DNA from: Vandammella animalimorsus
Lineage (GTDB): Bacteria; Pseudomonadota; Gammaproteobacteria; Burkholderiales; Burkholderiaceae_C
Reading direction: 5' to 3'
DNA: 64,000 nt
NCBI RefSeq assembly: GCF_002285285.1
Contig: NZ_NSJF01000003.1
Location: 344,812 to 408,811 of the forward strand
Below are positions 1-8,023 of the stretch, piece after piece; position 1 is the first letter of the stretch, and every line of letters begins with the position of its first letter. The translations under genes were made by a program, and so were the position numbers. The notes below the pieces were generated by a model. That model was not told the DNA's origin and searched no databases. It saw only the letters and a list, made by a program, of their open reading frames with translations.

Positions 1-3
1 CCC

Positions 4-53
4 CCCAAACAACAGGCCCGCCTGCAGCATTGCAGGCGGGCCTGTTGTTTGGG
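4..53 (-). terminator. galU terminator hairpin
   Basis: A perfect 23-bp inverted repeat (4-26 against 31-53) closes on a GCAT tetraloop. It lies 10 bp past the galU stop codon. The outer stem is CCCAAACAACAGG and the inner stem is GC-rich. Read on the minus strand it ends in GTTTGGG, without a long U tract, so its strength as an intrinsic terminator is inferred from the very stable stem. It would also work for a plus-strand gene coming in from the left. Confidence 0.75.
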
Positions 54-62
54 TGATGGCGC

Positions 63-968
63 TCAGCGCCCGGGCTGCTCAACCAGCGGCAATTGGCGCA
101 GGTAATCGCGGAAGAACGCGCCCACCTGCGGGTGCTGCAAGGCCATTTCCACCGTGGCCTGCAAAAAGCCTTCCTTGCTGCCGCAGTCGTAGCGCTTGCC
201 GTCGTAGGCCAGCGCATGCACGGGCTGGTGTTGCAGCAGCTGCGCGATGGCGTCGGTGAGCTGAATCTCGCCGCCCACGCCCTTGGGCAGCCTGCGGATT
301 TCATCGAAGATCGCGCCCGAGAGGATGTAGCGCCCGGCCACGGCCAAGCGTGACGGGGCCTGCTCGGGCTGGGGCTTTTCGACGATGCGCTCGACGCGGG
401 TGGTCTGCCCATCGAGCGCCGTGCCAGCCACAATGCCGTAGCGCGAGACCTGGTCCTCGGGCACCTGCTGCACCGCCAGGACCGAGGCGCCGCTGCGCTG
501 GTAGGCCTGCACCATCTGCATCAGCACATTGGGGCCGCCGTTGCTGCCGGTCATCAAGTCGTCGGCCAGCAGCACGGCAAAAGGCTCCTGGCCCACCAGC
601 GGTTCAGCGCACAGCACGGCATGGCCCAGGCCCAGCGCGCGGGGCTGGCGCACATAGGTGCACACCATGTCGCTGGGCTGCACGCTGCGCACCAGCTCCA
701 GCAAGGCGGTCTTGCCAGCGGCCTCCAACTCGCTTTCCAGCTCATAGGCGGTATCGAAATGGTCTTCGATGGCGCGCTTGCTGCGGCCGGTGACAAACAC
801 CATGTGGCGGATGCCTGCGGCGTAGGCCTCCTCGACCGCGTACTGGATGATGGGCTTGTCCACCACGTTGAGCATTTCCTTGGGGGCGGCCTTGGTGGCA
901 GGCAGAAAGCGCGTGCCCAACCCGGCAACGGGGAAGACGGCCTTGCGGATGGGAGGAAACTGGTTCAT
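63..968 (-). CDS. galU: UTP--glucose-1-phosphate uridylyltransferase
   Basis: This cytoplasmic enzyme makes UDP-glucose from UTP and glucose-1-phosphate, supplying surface polysaccharide synthesis. The 301-residue protein is the usual family length. It opens with the nucleotidyltransferase signature [18 protein letters not shown] (from about residue 16) and carries LLADDLM near residue 135 and a VEKP motif near residue 200, all typical of bacterial GalU. The frame extends three residues upstream (MIA), but the start at MNQFPP is the family-like one; neither has a strong ribosome binding site. It stands alone on the minus strand, with a terminator just past the stop and the ffh terminator upstream, so it should have its own promoter in the roughly 90 bp between them. 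The family assignment is secure. Confidence 0.95.
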   Translation of the reverse strand: MNQFPPIRKAVFPVAGLGTRFLPATKAAPKEMLNVVDKPIIQYAVEEAYAAGIRHMVFVTGRSKRAIEDHFDTAYELESELEAAGKTALLELVRSVQPSDMVCTYVRQPRALGLGHAVLCAEPLVGQEPFAVLLADDLMTGSNGGPNVLMQMVQAYQRSGASVLAVQQVPEDQVSRYGIVAGTALDGQTTRVERIVEKPQPEQAPSRLAVAGRYILSGAIFDEIRRLPKGVGGEIQLTDAIAQLLQHQPVHALAYDGKRYDCGSKEGFLQATVEMALQHPQVGAFFRDYLRQLPLVEQPGR

Positions 969-1037
969 GGCAATCACAGAAAACGGGCAGGCTGCTCAGG
1001 CCAGCGGCAGCGCGCAGCCGCGGCAAAAGCACAAAGA

Positions 1038-1074
1038 AACACAAAGAACAAAGACAAAGCCCCCGCAGGGGCTT
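1038..1074 (-). terminator. ffh terminator
   Basis: AAGCCCC (1057-1063) pairs with GGGGCTT (1068-1074) around a four-base loop. On the minus strand the stem is followed by TGTCTTTGTTCTTTGTG, a U-rich run as expected of an intrinsic terminator. It sits 37 bp past the ffh stop codon. Confidence 0.7.
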
Positions 1075-1110
1075 GTGCACGAAATGGGTTTGGGCTTTCA
1101 GTACACGCCC

Positions 1111-2493
1111 TCAAAACGGCAGCTTGGGCATGCCACCGCCGCCCAGCAAGCCTTTGACGCCGCCGAGCTTTTTCATCATCTTGAGCATGCCGCTGCCCTT
1201 CATTTTTTTCATCATACCTTGCATCTGCTCGAACTCCTTGAGCAGGCGGTTGACCTCCTGCACCTGCACGCCAGCGCCTGCGGCGATGCGCTTCTTGCGC
1301 TGGGCCTTGATGAGATCAGGGCGGCGGCGCTCTTGCGGCGTCATGCTGCAGATGATGCCTTCCTTGCGGCGCACGTCCTTTTCGACGCGCGCCATGTCCA
1401 CCTGCCCGGCCTTGTCGGCCAGCTCGCCGGGCAGCTTTTCGATCAGCGAGGACAGGCCGCCCATTTGCTTCATCTGCCGCAGTTGCATCAAAAAGTCGTT
1501 CAGGTCAAAGCCATCGCCGCTCTTGACCTTCTCGGCCAGTTTTTGCGCAGCCTGCATGTCCACGCCGGCCGAGACCTGCTCGACCAGCGCCACGATGTCG
1601 CCCATGCCGAGGATGCGCCCGGCATGGCGCTGGGCGTCAAACAGCTCGATGCCGTCGATCTTCTCGCTCACGCCAGCGAACTTGATGGGCGCGCCGGTGA
1701 TGTGCTTGACCGACAGCGCCGCGCCGCCGCGCGAGTCGCCATCGAGTTTGGTCAGCACGATGCCCGTCAGCGGCAACGCCTCGCTGAAGGCCTTGGCGGT
1801 ATTCACCGCGTCCTGACCCTGCATGGCATCGACGACGAACAGCGTCTCAGCTGGCTGCAGCGCCGCATGCAGGCCTTTGATTTCCTCCATCAACACCTCG
1901 TCGATGGCCAGGCGCCCGGCGGTATCGACGATCAGCACATCGAAGTAATGCTTCTTGGCATAGTCCAGCGCAGCTCGGGCGATGTCCAGCGGCTTTTGCT
2001 CGGGCGAGCTGGGGAACCATTCAGCCCCCGCCTGGGCCGTGACGGTCTTGAGCTGCTCGATGGCCGCCGGGCGGTACACGTCGCCCGAGACGGTCAGCAC
2101 CTTTTTCTTCATGCGCTCGCGCAGTAGCCGCGCGATTTTGGCCGTAGTGGTGGTCTTGCCCGCGCCCTGCAAGCCGGCCATCAGGATGACCGCTGGCGGC
2201 TGCACGTTCAGCCGCAGCTCGGCCTGGCCCTCGCCCATGGTGGCGGCCAACTCTTGGTTGACGATGCCCACCAGCGCCTGGCCAGGCTTGAGCGAGCCCA
2301 CGACTTCCTGGCCCAGGGCCTTTTCCTTGACGCGGGCAATGAAGTCGCGCACCACGGGCAGGGCCACGTCCGCCTCCAGCAGCGCCATGCGCACTTCGCG
2401 CAGCATGTCCTGCACATTGGCCTCGGTGATGCGGGCCTGGCCGCGCATCTCCTTGACGAGGCGCGAGAGCTTGTCATTCAGGGCAGATGCCAT
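1111..2493 (-). CDS. ffh: signal recognition particle GTPase Ffh
   Basis: Ffh is the protein part of the signal recognition particle. It binds 4.5S RNA and hydrophobic signal sequences on nascent chains and hands ribosomes to FtsY at the inner membrane. The 460-residue product has an N-terminal helical bundle, a GTPase domain with P-loop GLQGAGKTTTTAKIA (about residue 100), DTAGRLAIDE, and TKLDGDSRGG, and a C-terminal methionine-rich M domain (QMQGMMKKMKGSGMLKMMKK) that holds the signal peptide and RNA. The frame stays open far upstream to 2694, but MASALNDKLSRLV is the conserved N terminus. It is divergent from the ccsA-like gene, an arrangement common in proteobacteria. No 4.5S RNA gene was recognised nearby. 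Confidence 0.96.
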   Translation of the reverse strand: MASALNDKLSRLVKEMRGQARITEANVQDMLREVRMALLEADVALPVVRDFIARVKEKALGQEVVGSLKPGQALVGIVNQELAATMGEGQAELRLNVQPPAVILMAGLQGAGKTTTTAKIARLLRERMKKKVLTVSGDVYRPAAIEQLKTVTAQAGAEWFPSSPEQKPLDIARAALDYAKKHYFDVLIVDTAGRLAIDEVLMEEIKGLHAALQPAETLFVVDAMQGQDAVNTAKAFSEALPLTGIVLTKLDGDSRGGAALSVKHITGAPIKFAGVSEKIDGIELFDAQRHAGRILGMGDIVALVEQVSAGVDMQAAQKLAEKVKSGDGFDLNDFLMQLRQMKQMGGLSSLIEKLPGELADKAGQVDMARVEKDVRRKEGIICSMTPQERRRPDLIKAQRKKRIAAGAGVQVQEVNRLLKEFEQMQGMMKKMKGSGMLKMMKKLGGVKGLLGGGGMPKLPF

Positions 2494-2515
2494 GGTCGAG
2501 ATTCTCCATAGGAAA

Positions 2516-2538
2516 AGCCCGGCAGCAGCGACCGGGCT
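2516..2538 (-). other. hairpin in ffh leader
   Basis: AGCCCGG (2516-2522) and CCGGGCT (2532-2538) form a 7-bp stem with a nine-base loop about 22 bp upstream of the ffh start codon, within its presumed 5' untranslated region. There is no U tract, so it is not a convincing terminator; a role in leader structure or message stability is possible but unproven. Confidence 0.4.
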
Positions 2539-2567
2539 GGGCGGCCAACATGCCGCAGGGCCAAAAC

Positions 2568-2607
2568 GCCCGTGGCGATGCCATGTGCGGATGGCATCGC
2601 CACGGGC
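2568..2607. repeat. 16-bp perfect inverted repeat between divergent genes
   Basis: A perfect 16-bp inverted repeat (2568-2583 against 2592-2607; arm CCCGTGGCGATGCCA preceded by G) with loop TGTGCGGA lies in the divergent ffh / ccsA-like promoter region. A terminator is not expected between divergent genes, so this may be a protein-binding palindrome, a cruciform, or a copy of a dispersed element. Confidence 0.55.
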
Positions 2608-2635
2608 CGCGCAAGCAGCGCAGTACACTTTGCAC

Positions 2636-3448
2636 ATGATTGTACCCAGCGCACCTGCAGGCCCCCCCATGGCCTTGGCCATCGCCGCAGCCACGGCTTA
2701 TTTGTTGACTGCGGCCTTGGCCTTGCGCGGCAGCCAGGGCCATCCGCCGCGCCTGGCGCTGCTGGCTGCCTGGCTGCTGCATTTGCTGGTCATCGCGCTG
2801 GGGTTTCTACAGCACGGCCTGCATTTCGGCTTTGGCCCGGCGCTTTCCGTCACGGGTTGGCTGGTGCTGACGGTGTATGCGATCGAATACCAAGTCCTGC
2901 CGCGCCTGCCTGCGCAGCGCTGGCTGATGGTGATGGGTGCGCTGTCGGTGCTGATCGGAGCGCTGTTCCCTGGGCAGGCGCTCAATGAGAAGACCAGCCC
3001 TTGGATGGCCGTACACCTGGCCCTGGGCATTGCCTCGTATGGCCTGTTTGCTGCGGCCGTGGCGCATGGCTGGCTGATGCGCCGCGCTGAAAAGCGCATG
3101 CGCACGGCCAGCAGCGCCCTGGACGGCCAGCACGACACCGAACTGCCGCTGCTGGCGCTGGAGCGCCTGACCTTTCGCTTCGCCCAGGCGGGGTTTGCGC
3201 TGCTGACGGCCACGTTTATCGCCGGATTCTTCTTTGGCGAGCAAGTCAATGGCAGTGCCTGGGCCTGGCGCCACAAGGAAGTCTTCGCCGCGCTGGCCTG
3301 GCTGACCTTTGCCGCGCTGCTGTGGGCGCGCTGGCGCCAAGGGCTGCGCGGCAAAAAGGCCGTGCGCCTGCTCAACGCCGGGGCTGTGCTGCTCCTGCTG
3401 GCCTACGTGGGCTCGCGCTTCGTGCTGGAAGTGCTGCTGCAGCGCTAG
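2636..3448 (+). CDS. CcsA/CorE-like cytochrome c assembly membrane protein
   Basis: The 270-residue integral membrane protein belongs to the CcsA/YpjD (CorE) family of cytochrome c assembly-type proteins. Members that sit next to ffh are generally of uncertain function; family relatives handle heme for cytochrome c maturation. Hydrophobic segments recur throughout (for example LALLAAWLLHLLVIALGF, GWLVLTVYAIEYQVL, WMAVHLALGIASYGLFAAAV, FALLTATFIAGFFFG), consistent with about eight helices. The motif WMAVHLALGIASYGLF carries the family's conserved membrane histidine. The ATG at 2636 is chosen because the membrane protein begins there; the longer open frame upstream overlaps ffh antisense. It is followed by the PP0621-type and PilS-like genes on the same strand. 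Confidence 0.85.
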   Translation: MIVPSAPAGPPMALAIAAATAYLLTAALALRGSQGHPPRLALLAAWLLHLLVIALGFLQHGLHFGFGPALSVTGWLVLTVYAIEYQVLPRLPAQRWLMVMGALSVLIGALFPGQALNEKTSPWMAVHLALGIASYGLFAAAVAHGWLMRRAEKRMRTASSALDGQHDTELPLLALERLTFRFAQAGFALLTATFIAGFFFGEQVNGSAWAWRHKEVFAALAWLTFAALLWARWRQGLRGKKAVRLLNAGAVLLLLAYVGSRFVLEVLLQR

Positions 3449-3521
3449 AGCGTGTTATGCACTTTTCGCCCTCCCCCCGCGAGAGCACCCAGCCACACAG
3501 GCAACACTGATCGGTTTTCTC

Positions 3522-3770
3522 ATGCTGCAAAAACTCTTTCTCACAAGCCTGGTGCTGGTGGTGGCTGTACTGGTCTGGGCGCGGCTGCGGCGCAGCCGCA
3601 TGACAGAAGCGCGGGCTCGGCCAGCCCTGCCACCTGAACCAGTCGCCATGGTGCCCTGCCAGATTTGCGGCGCGCAGGTGGATCAGCGCCTGGCCACCCC
3701 CAGCGGGCAAGGCCGCCATTTGTGCCGCGAGCACCGCCACCTGGCCCGGCAGTTGCAGCGGGGGAGCTGA
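3522..3770 (+). CDS. small PP0621-family cysteine-motif protein
   Basis: This 82-residue protein begins with one hydrophobic segment (LFLTSLVLVVAVLVWARL) followed by a basic stretch. It ends in a small cysteine/histidine domain: CQIC about residue 46, then C and HRH (HLCREHRHLARQL). This matches the PP0621 family, which is typically found between ccsA-like and pilS genes in betaproteobacteria; its function is unknown. The tail could bind one metal ion, which is inference. It is separated by only two bases from the pilS-like start, so the two are probably co-transcribed. Confidence 0.8.
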   Translation: MLQKLFLTSLVLVVAVLVWARLRRSRMTEARARPALPPEPVAMVPCQICGAQVDQRLATPSGQGRHLCREHRHLARQLQRGS

Positions 3771-3772
3771 GC

Positions 3773-5500
3773 ATGGGTTTCTGGCGCGCAGCCTTGGGGC
3801 TGTCCCGCTCTGCCGAGGCCGCACCCGGCCCTTTCCAGCGCCTGTGGCGCGGCTTTCTGACCGCGCGGATGATGCTGGCGCTGGCGCTGCTGTTTCTGCT
3901 GGGCACCGAGCGCCTGATTACCAATCAGATCAACAACGCCACGCTGTGGCTGTGCGTCGGCTATTTGCTCTTGGCGGCGCTGACGCGCTGGCTGCTGGGC
4001 CCATGCCAGCCACGCCGCGCACCGGCCCTGCACTGGCTGTTCACACTGGCTGTGGACGTAGTGTTCTGCGGCCTGCTGCTGTACTGGCACGGAGGCAACG
4101 ATGTCAGCCTTCTGCCGCTGCTGGGCCTGCCCGTGCTGATGGCGGCGGCACTGGGCAATTTCGTTGTGCTGATCTCCACCGTACTGGGGGTCTTTGCCGT
4201 GCTGGCCTGGCCGCTGCTGTGGCCCGGCGATGCGGCCACCAGCCCACAGCTCATCTTGCAGGCTTTGCTCTCGGGCTTGGGCTTTTTCATGCTGGGCCTG
4301 CTGGTTTACCAGATGGCCTCGCGCCTGTTGGGCGAGGAGCAGGAGGGGCGCAAGAGCCGCGAGGCCGCGCTGCGCCAGAGCCAGGTCAACGCGCTGGTCA
4401 TCAGCAACCTGGAGGATGGCGTACTGGTCATTGACCAGGCCATGGTGGTGCATTCGAGCAACCCGGCCGCGCTGGACATCCTGGGCCTGCCGCCTGACAG
4501 CCGCATGCCGCTGGATCTGAATCAGCAGCCCGTCTGGCGCCCGCTGGTGGCCATGGCCAAGGTCACGATGCGGCGCCAGGCGCCACAAGTGGCCGATTTG
4601 AGCCTGCTGCCGCCCGGCGCCAGCCCGGTGGGCATCCACGCCCGCTCCTGGATCACCCAAAGCCTGCCGCCCAGGAGGGGCGCACATGCCACACCCAGCG
4701 CCCATTGCGTGATGTTCCTGCGCGATCTGCGCAAGGTTGAGGCCCAGGTGCGTACAGAGAAGCTCGCCTCCATGGGGCGCATGTCGGCCGCCGTGGCCCA
4801 TGAGATCCGCAACCCGCTCAGCGCCATCATCCAAGCCAACACCTTATTGGCCGAGGATCTGCAAGACCCTGGCGCACAGCGCCTGACCGAGATGATTCGC
4901 CAAAATGCCGAGCGCCTGCGCCGCATTGCCGAGGACATTCTGGACGTGGCGCGCGTGCAGCGCCAAGCCAGCGCCGCCGACCATGCCGAGGTGTTGGCAC
5001 TGGACGAATGGGTGCGCGAGTGCGTATACGACTGGCAGCGCCACGAACCGCAGCGCCGTCAGCTGCAGCTTCAACTGGCCGCTGGCGCAGCCCATGTGGC
5101 CTTCGGCCGCGACCATTTGCGCCGCATCCTCGTCAACCTGCTGGACAACGCGCTGCGCTACATGGGCCCGCACGCCGACTCATTGCAGGTCTTCACGCAG
5201 CTGGGCGCCAACGGCCAGGCCATGCTCACGGTCTGGAGCGACGGCGCGCCGCTGGAAAAATCCGTGCAGCAGCATTTGTTCGAGCCTTTTTTCTCGTCGG
5301 AAAGCCGCTCCTCGGGCCTGGGCCTTTTCCTGTGCCAGGAGCTGTGCGAGCGCCACGGCGCCAGCATCGGCTACCAGCGCATCGAGCGCCCCACGGCCGA
5401 ACGCGGCGAGGTGGCCGGCAACGCCTTTGTCGTGCTGTTCAAGCGTCCGCTCAAGGCCCACAGCGGCAGCACTTCGGCCCTCAACGAGCTGGTTGTTTGA
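3773..5500 (+). CDS. pilS: PilS-like membrane sensor histidine kinase, PilR partner absent
   Basis: This 575-residue sensor kinase resembles PilS, which controls type IV pilus genes through the sigma-54 activator PilR. It has about six N-terminal membrane helices (residues 30-185), then a PAS-like segment (VISNLEDGVLVIDQ), a HisKA domain with the phosphoacceptor histidine in AAVAHEIRNPLSAI (about residue 342), and an ATPase domain with the N box NLLDNALRYM and G box SSGLGLFLCQELCERHG. The usual G1 DxGxG motif is weak (VWSDGAP). In related genomes pilR usually follows at once. Here the next gene is an unrelated solute receptor, so the kinase is an orphan in this window. Downstream of it is 155 bp with no gene. 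Confidence 0.85.
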   Translation: MGFWRAALGLSRSAEAAPGPFQRLWRGFLTARMMLALALLFLLGTERLITNQINNATLWLCVGYLLLAALTRWLLGPCQPRRAPALHWLFTLAVDVVFCGLLLYWHGGNDVSLLPLLGLPVLMAAALGNFVVLISTVLGVFAVLAWPLLWPGDAATSPQLILQALLSGLGFFMLGLLVYQMASRLLGEEQEGRKSREAALRQSQVNALVISNLEDGVLVIDQAMVVHSSNPAALDILGLPPDSRMPLDLNQQPVWRPLVAMAKVTMRRQAPQVADLSLLPPGASPVGIHARSWITQSLPPRRGAHATPSAHCVMFLRDLRKVEAQVRTEKLASMGRMSAAVAHEIRNPLSAIIQANTLLAEDLQDPGAQRLTEMIRQNAERLRRIAEDILDVARVQRQASAADHAEVLALDEWVRECVYDWQRHEPQRRQLQLQLAAGAAHVAFGRDHLRRILVNLLDNALRYMGPHADSLQVFTQLGANGQAMLTVWSDGAPLEKSVQQHLFEPFFSSESRSSGLGLFLCQELCERHGASIGYQRIERPTAERGEVAGNAFVVLFKRPLKAHSGSTSALNELVV

Positions 5501-5655
5501 GCGCTGGGCAGCGGGCCATGCGCCAGCAGCCCGGCACTTGGGGCTGCCGGCGCTTTTCTTGTGTAAGCTAGCGCGTTTGGCACGCCAACCTCTTCTGTGC
5601 GGCGTGCGCCCTCCCCCTTCTCTCACGCCATTTCCCACACTCAGCGAGATTTGCC

Positions 5656-6663
5656 ATGTTCAAGAAACTGATGCTCGGCTCCACCATCGGCCTGGCTTGC
5701 CTGATTGGCCTGAGCCCTGCCGCCGCGCAGGATGCCAAGGCCAGCAGCGCACAAGACTGGCCCAGCAAGCCCATCCGCATGATCGTCCCCTTCCCGCCCG
5801 GCGGCGGCACCGACATCCTGGCGCGCCTGGTGTCGAGCAAGCTCACCGAAGCCAAGGGCTGGAACATCGTGGCCGACAACAAGCCCGGCGTGGGCGGCAC
5901 ACTGGGCATTGGCGAGGCGGTCAAGGCCCCGGCCGAAGGCTATGACTTTGTGCTTGGCCAGAAGGACAACCTGGTCATCGGCCCCTGGCTCTACAAAAAC
6001 TTGGGTTGGAATCCGGTCAAAGATCTCACGCCCATCGCCCACGTGGCCTATTCGCCGGTGCTGATTTCCACCAGCGTGGACTCGCCTTTCAAGAGCCTGG
6101 CCGATGTGGTGGCTGCTGCCAAGGCCAAACCGGGCACCGTCACCTACGGCTCGCCCGGCAACGGCACCTCCATCCACCTGGCTGGCCACTTGTTCGAGGG
6201 CGCCGCAGGCATTGACCTGGTGCATGTGCCCTACAAGGGCTCCAACCCCGCGCTGGTGGACGTGATCGCCGGCAATGTGCAGCTGCTGGTGTCCTCCGTG
6301 CCCTCGGCCATGGCGCAAATCAAGGCCGGCAAGCTGCGTCCGCTGGCCGTGACCTCAGCCGCGCGCAGCTCCTCCCTGCCGGATGTGCCCACCGTGGCCG
6401 AATCGGGCATCGAAGGCGTGGCACAGTTCGACGTCAGCACCTGGTATGGCGTGATGGCCCCTGCGGCCGTGCCCGCCCCCGTGGCCGATGCCATGCACGA
6501 GGCCGTCAATGCCCTGCTGGATAACGACGAGGTGCGCCAGTCCATCCAGAAGCAAGGGGCAGAACCCAAGACCATGAGCCGCGCCGATTTCGGCGCCTTC
6601 CTCAAGCAGGACTACGAGACATGGAAGGGTGTTGTCGAGGATTCGGGCGTCAAGCTCGATTGA
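5656..6663 (+). CDS. Bug/TctC-type tripartite tricarboxylate transporter receptor
   Basis: This is a 335-residue periplasmic solute receptor of the Bug (TctC) family. Such receptors capture carboxylates or other small organics for a TctAB membrane permease. It has a signal peptide ending near AAAQDAKA, then WPSKPIRMIVPFPPGGGTDI, the family hallmark for ligand binding, and the conserved HLAGHLFEGAAGIDLVHVPY region (IDLVHVPYKGSNPAL). It stands alone with a terminator 27 bp past its stop and no TctA or TctB genes beside it, which is common for the many orphan Bug receptors in this order. Its ligand cannot be read from the sequence. Confidence 0.9.
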   Translation: MFKKLMLGSTIGLACLIGLSPAAAQDAKASSAQDWPSKPIRMIVPFPPGGGTDILARLVSSKLTEAKGWNIVADNKPGVGGTLGIGEAVKAPAEGYDFVLGQKDNLVIGPWLYKNLGWNPVKDLTPIAHVAYSPVLISTSVDSPFKSLADVVAAAKAKPGTVTYGSPGNGTSIHLAGHLFEGAAGIDLVHVPYKGSNPALVDVIAGNVQLLVSSVPSAMAQIKAGKLRPLAVTSAARSSSLPDVPTVAESGIEGVAQFDVSTWYGVMAPAAVPAPVADAMHEAVNALLDNDEVRQSIQKQGAEPKTMSRADFGAFLKQDYETWKGVVEDSGVKLD

Positions 6664-6689
6664 GCGCCTTGATTGGACGACGGACATCG

Positions 6690-6718
6690 AAAGGAGCGCC
6701 ACAGGCGCTCCTTTTCTT
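6690..6718 (+). terminator. terminator after Bug receptor
   Basis: AAGGAGCGCC (6691-6700) pairs with GGCGCTCCTT (6704-6713) around an ACA loop. It is followed by TTCTTT on the plus strand, a classic intrinsic terminator. Confidence 0.85.
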
Positions 6719-6776
6719 TGGGCACAACACACCACAGCTTGTGTCAGTCAGCGCCCACCAGAGCGGGGGCTCGGAA

Positions 6777-6820
6777 CCTGTTCAAAATCTCAGTGCACGG
6801 GCAAGAGATTTCAAACAGGC
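6777..6820. repeat. imperfect palindrome of dispersed GAACAGG-type repeat
   Basis: CCTGTTCAAAATCTC (6777-6791) and GAGATTTCAAACAGGC (6805-6820) face each other across 13 bases containing GTGCACGGG. On the minus strand the same core GAGATTTTGAACAGG recurs at 30119-30141 and 32729-32744. It lies immediately next to the stop codon of the small minus-strand gene and could serve as its terminator-like element. Confidence 0.6.
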
Positions 6821-6822
6821 TT

Positions 6823-7113
6823 TCAAGCCCGCAGGCGTTCGCCGGCCTTGTCCAGCCACAGCTGCAGGCTCTGGTACAGCTCTCCCTGACTGAAGGAGCA
6901 GCTGTCCTCGGTAAACATCGCACTGGCCTCCAGCCGGTTGAGCAAGTCGCGCAGCACGGCGCCAAACTGAGCAGGCAATGCGCCCAGCAAATCAGACTGC
7001 GCCAGCGCCCATTGGCTGAAATCCCCCGCCTGCTGCGGCTGCTGGCGCAATTGCTGTAGGCGCTGCTGCATCTGGTTCAGGCATTGCAGCGCTGGCTCAA
7101 GGGAAGAAGTCAT
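6823..7113 (-). CDS. hypothetical protein, helical, Gln/Leu-rich
   Basis: This open frame of 96 residues lies on the minus strand between two plus-strand genes. I recognise no family. The product is cytoplasmic-looking and almost wholly helical, with heptad-like Leu/Gln spacing (LNQMQQRLQQLRQQPQQ) and a second helix pair towards the end (GELYQSLQLWLDKAGERLRA). There is no signal peptide, membrane segment or catalytic motif. The frame has a natural-looking composition and its own start and stop in an otherwise empty gap, and no competing frame is better. It may be a conserved small protein of the Comamonadaceae. The palindromic repeat follows directly after its stop. Confidence 0.6.
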   Translation of the reverse strand: MTSSLEPALQCLNQMQQRLQQLRQQPQQAGDFSQWALAQSDLLGALPAQFGAVLRDLLNRLEASAMFTEDSCSFSQGELYQSLQLWLDKAGERLRA

Positions 7114-7302
7114 CGGTGCTCTCTCGGTAAAAGGCAGTTGCTGGCCTGCCTGCGAGCCAGCGCCAGACCGGCGCAGGCCGCCCGATTGTCCGCCCCCGCC
7201 AGGCGCTGGGCATCCAGGTTTTCACTGATCTTGGTGCCATCGGGCTGTACAGGCCATGCTTTATCCCTAAAATAGAACGACCGTGCTTTTTTCTACCCAG
7301 CC

Positions 7303-7944
7303 ATGACCAGTGTGCGCCCCCGTAGTGCTTCTGCCGCCATCTCCCACAAAGGGCAGCAAACCCGTCAGACGATTCTGGACGCGGCCTTGCGCTTGGTGGC
7401 CCAGGTCGGGCTGGAGGGGCTGTCGATCGGCGCGCTGGCCGAGCTGGCTGGCATGAGCAAGTCCGGCGTGTTTGCCCACTTCGGCTCGCGCGAAGAGCTG
7501 CAGATTGCCGTCATCGAGCAATACCACCAAGGCTTTGCGCAGGCCGTTTTCCAGCCTGCGCTGGAGCAATCGCATGGCCTGCCACGGCTGCGGCGCATGG
7601 TGCAGCTGTGGATGCAGCACACCGTCTCCGGCGTGGATTCGGGGGTGTTCATCAGCGGCGCAGTCGATTTCGACGACCGCCCAGGCCCTGTCTGCCAAGC
7701 CCTGCAGCACTCGGTGCGCCGCTGGATGGACGCACTGCAGCGCGCCGTGGCGCAAAGCCAAGCGGCTGGGCATTTGAACCCTGACGCACCGCCCGCCCAA
7801 CTGGTGTTTGAGATCCATGCGCTGGTGCTGGCGTTGCATTACGAAGTGCGCTTTTTGCGCAACCCCACAGCGCTGGACTATGCCCAGCACGGCTTTGAGC
7901 GCCTGATTGCCGCGTATGCACCGGCGCTGCATCAGCCCCCTTGA
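7303..7944 (+). CDS. TetR/AcrR-family transcriptional regulator
   Basis: This 213-residue one-component regulator has a DNA-binding domain at residues 18-65: TRQTILDAALRLVAQVGLEG, then the helix-turn-helix SIGALAELAGMSKSGVFAHF with the usual FxxxEEL continuation (GSREELQIAVI). The C-terminal ligand and dimer domain resembles the TetR_C family found with acyl-CoA metabolism regulators. It lies 79 bp upstream of and co-directional with an acyl-CoA dehydrogenase, thioesterase and enoyl-CoA hydratase. Local control of those genes through an acyl-CoA ligand is a reasonable inference. No clear operator palindrome was found upstream. Confidence 0.88.
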   Translation: MTSVRPRSASAAISHKGQQTRQTILDAALRLVAQVGLEGLSIGALAELAGMSKSGVFAHFGSREELQIAVIEQYHQGFAQAVFQPALEQSHGLPRLRRMVQLWMQHTVSGVDSGVFISGAVDFDDRPGPVCQALQHSVRRWMDALQRAVAQSQAAGHLNPDAPPAQLVFEIHALVLALHYEVRFLRNPTALDYAQHGFERLIAAYAPALHQPP

Positions 7945-8023
7945 GGGGGCGCACCCGGCCATTGGCCCAGTCTTCGTTCGCCTTTGTTTTACCCATCCCC
8001 CCTCTTGACTGAAGGAGCACCCC

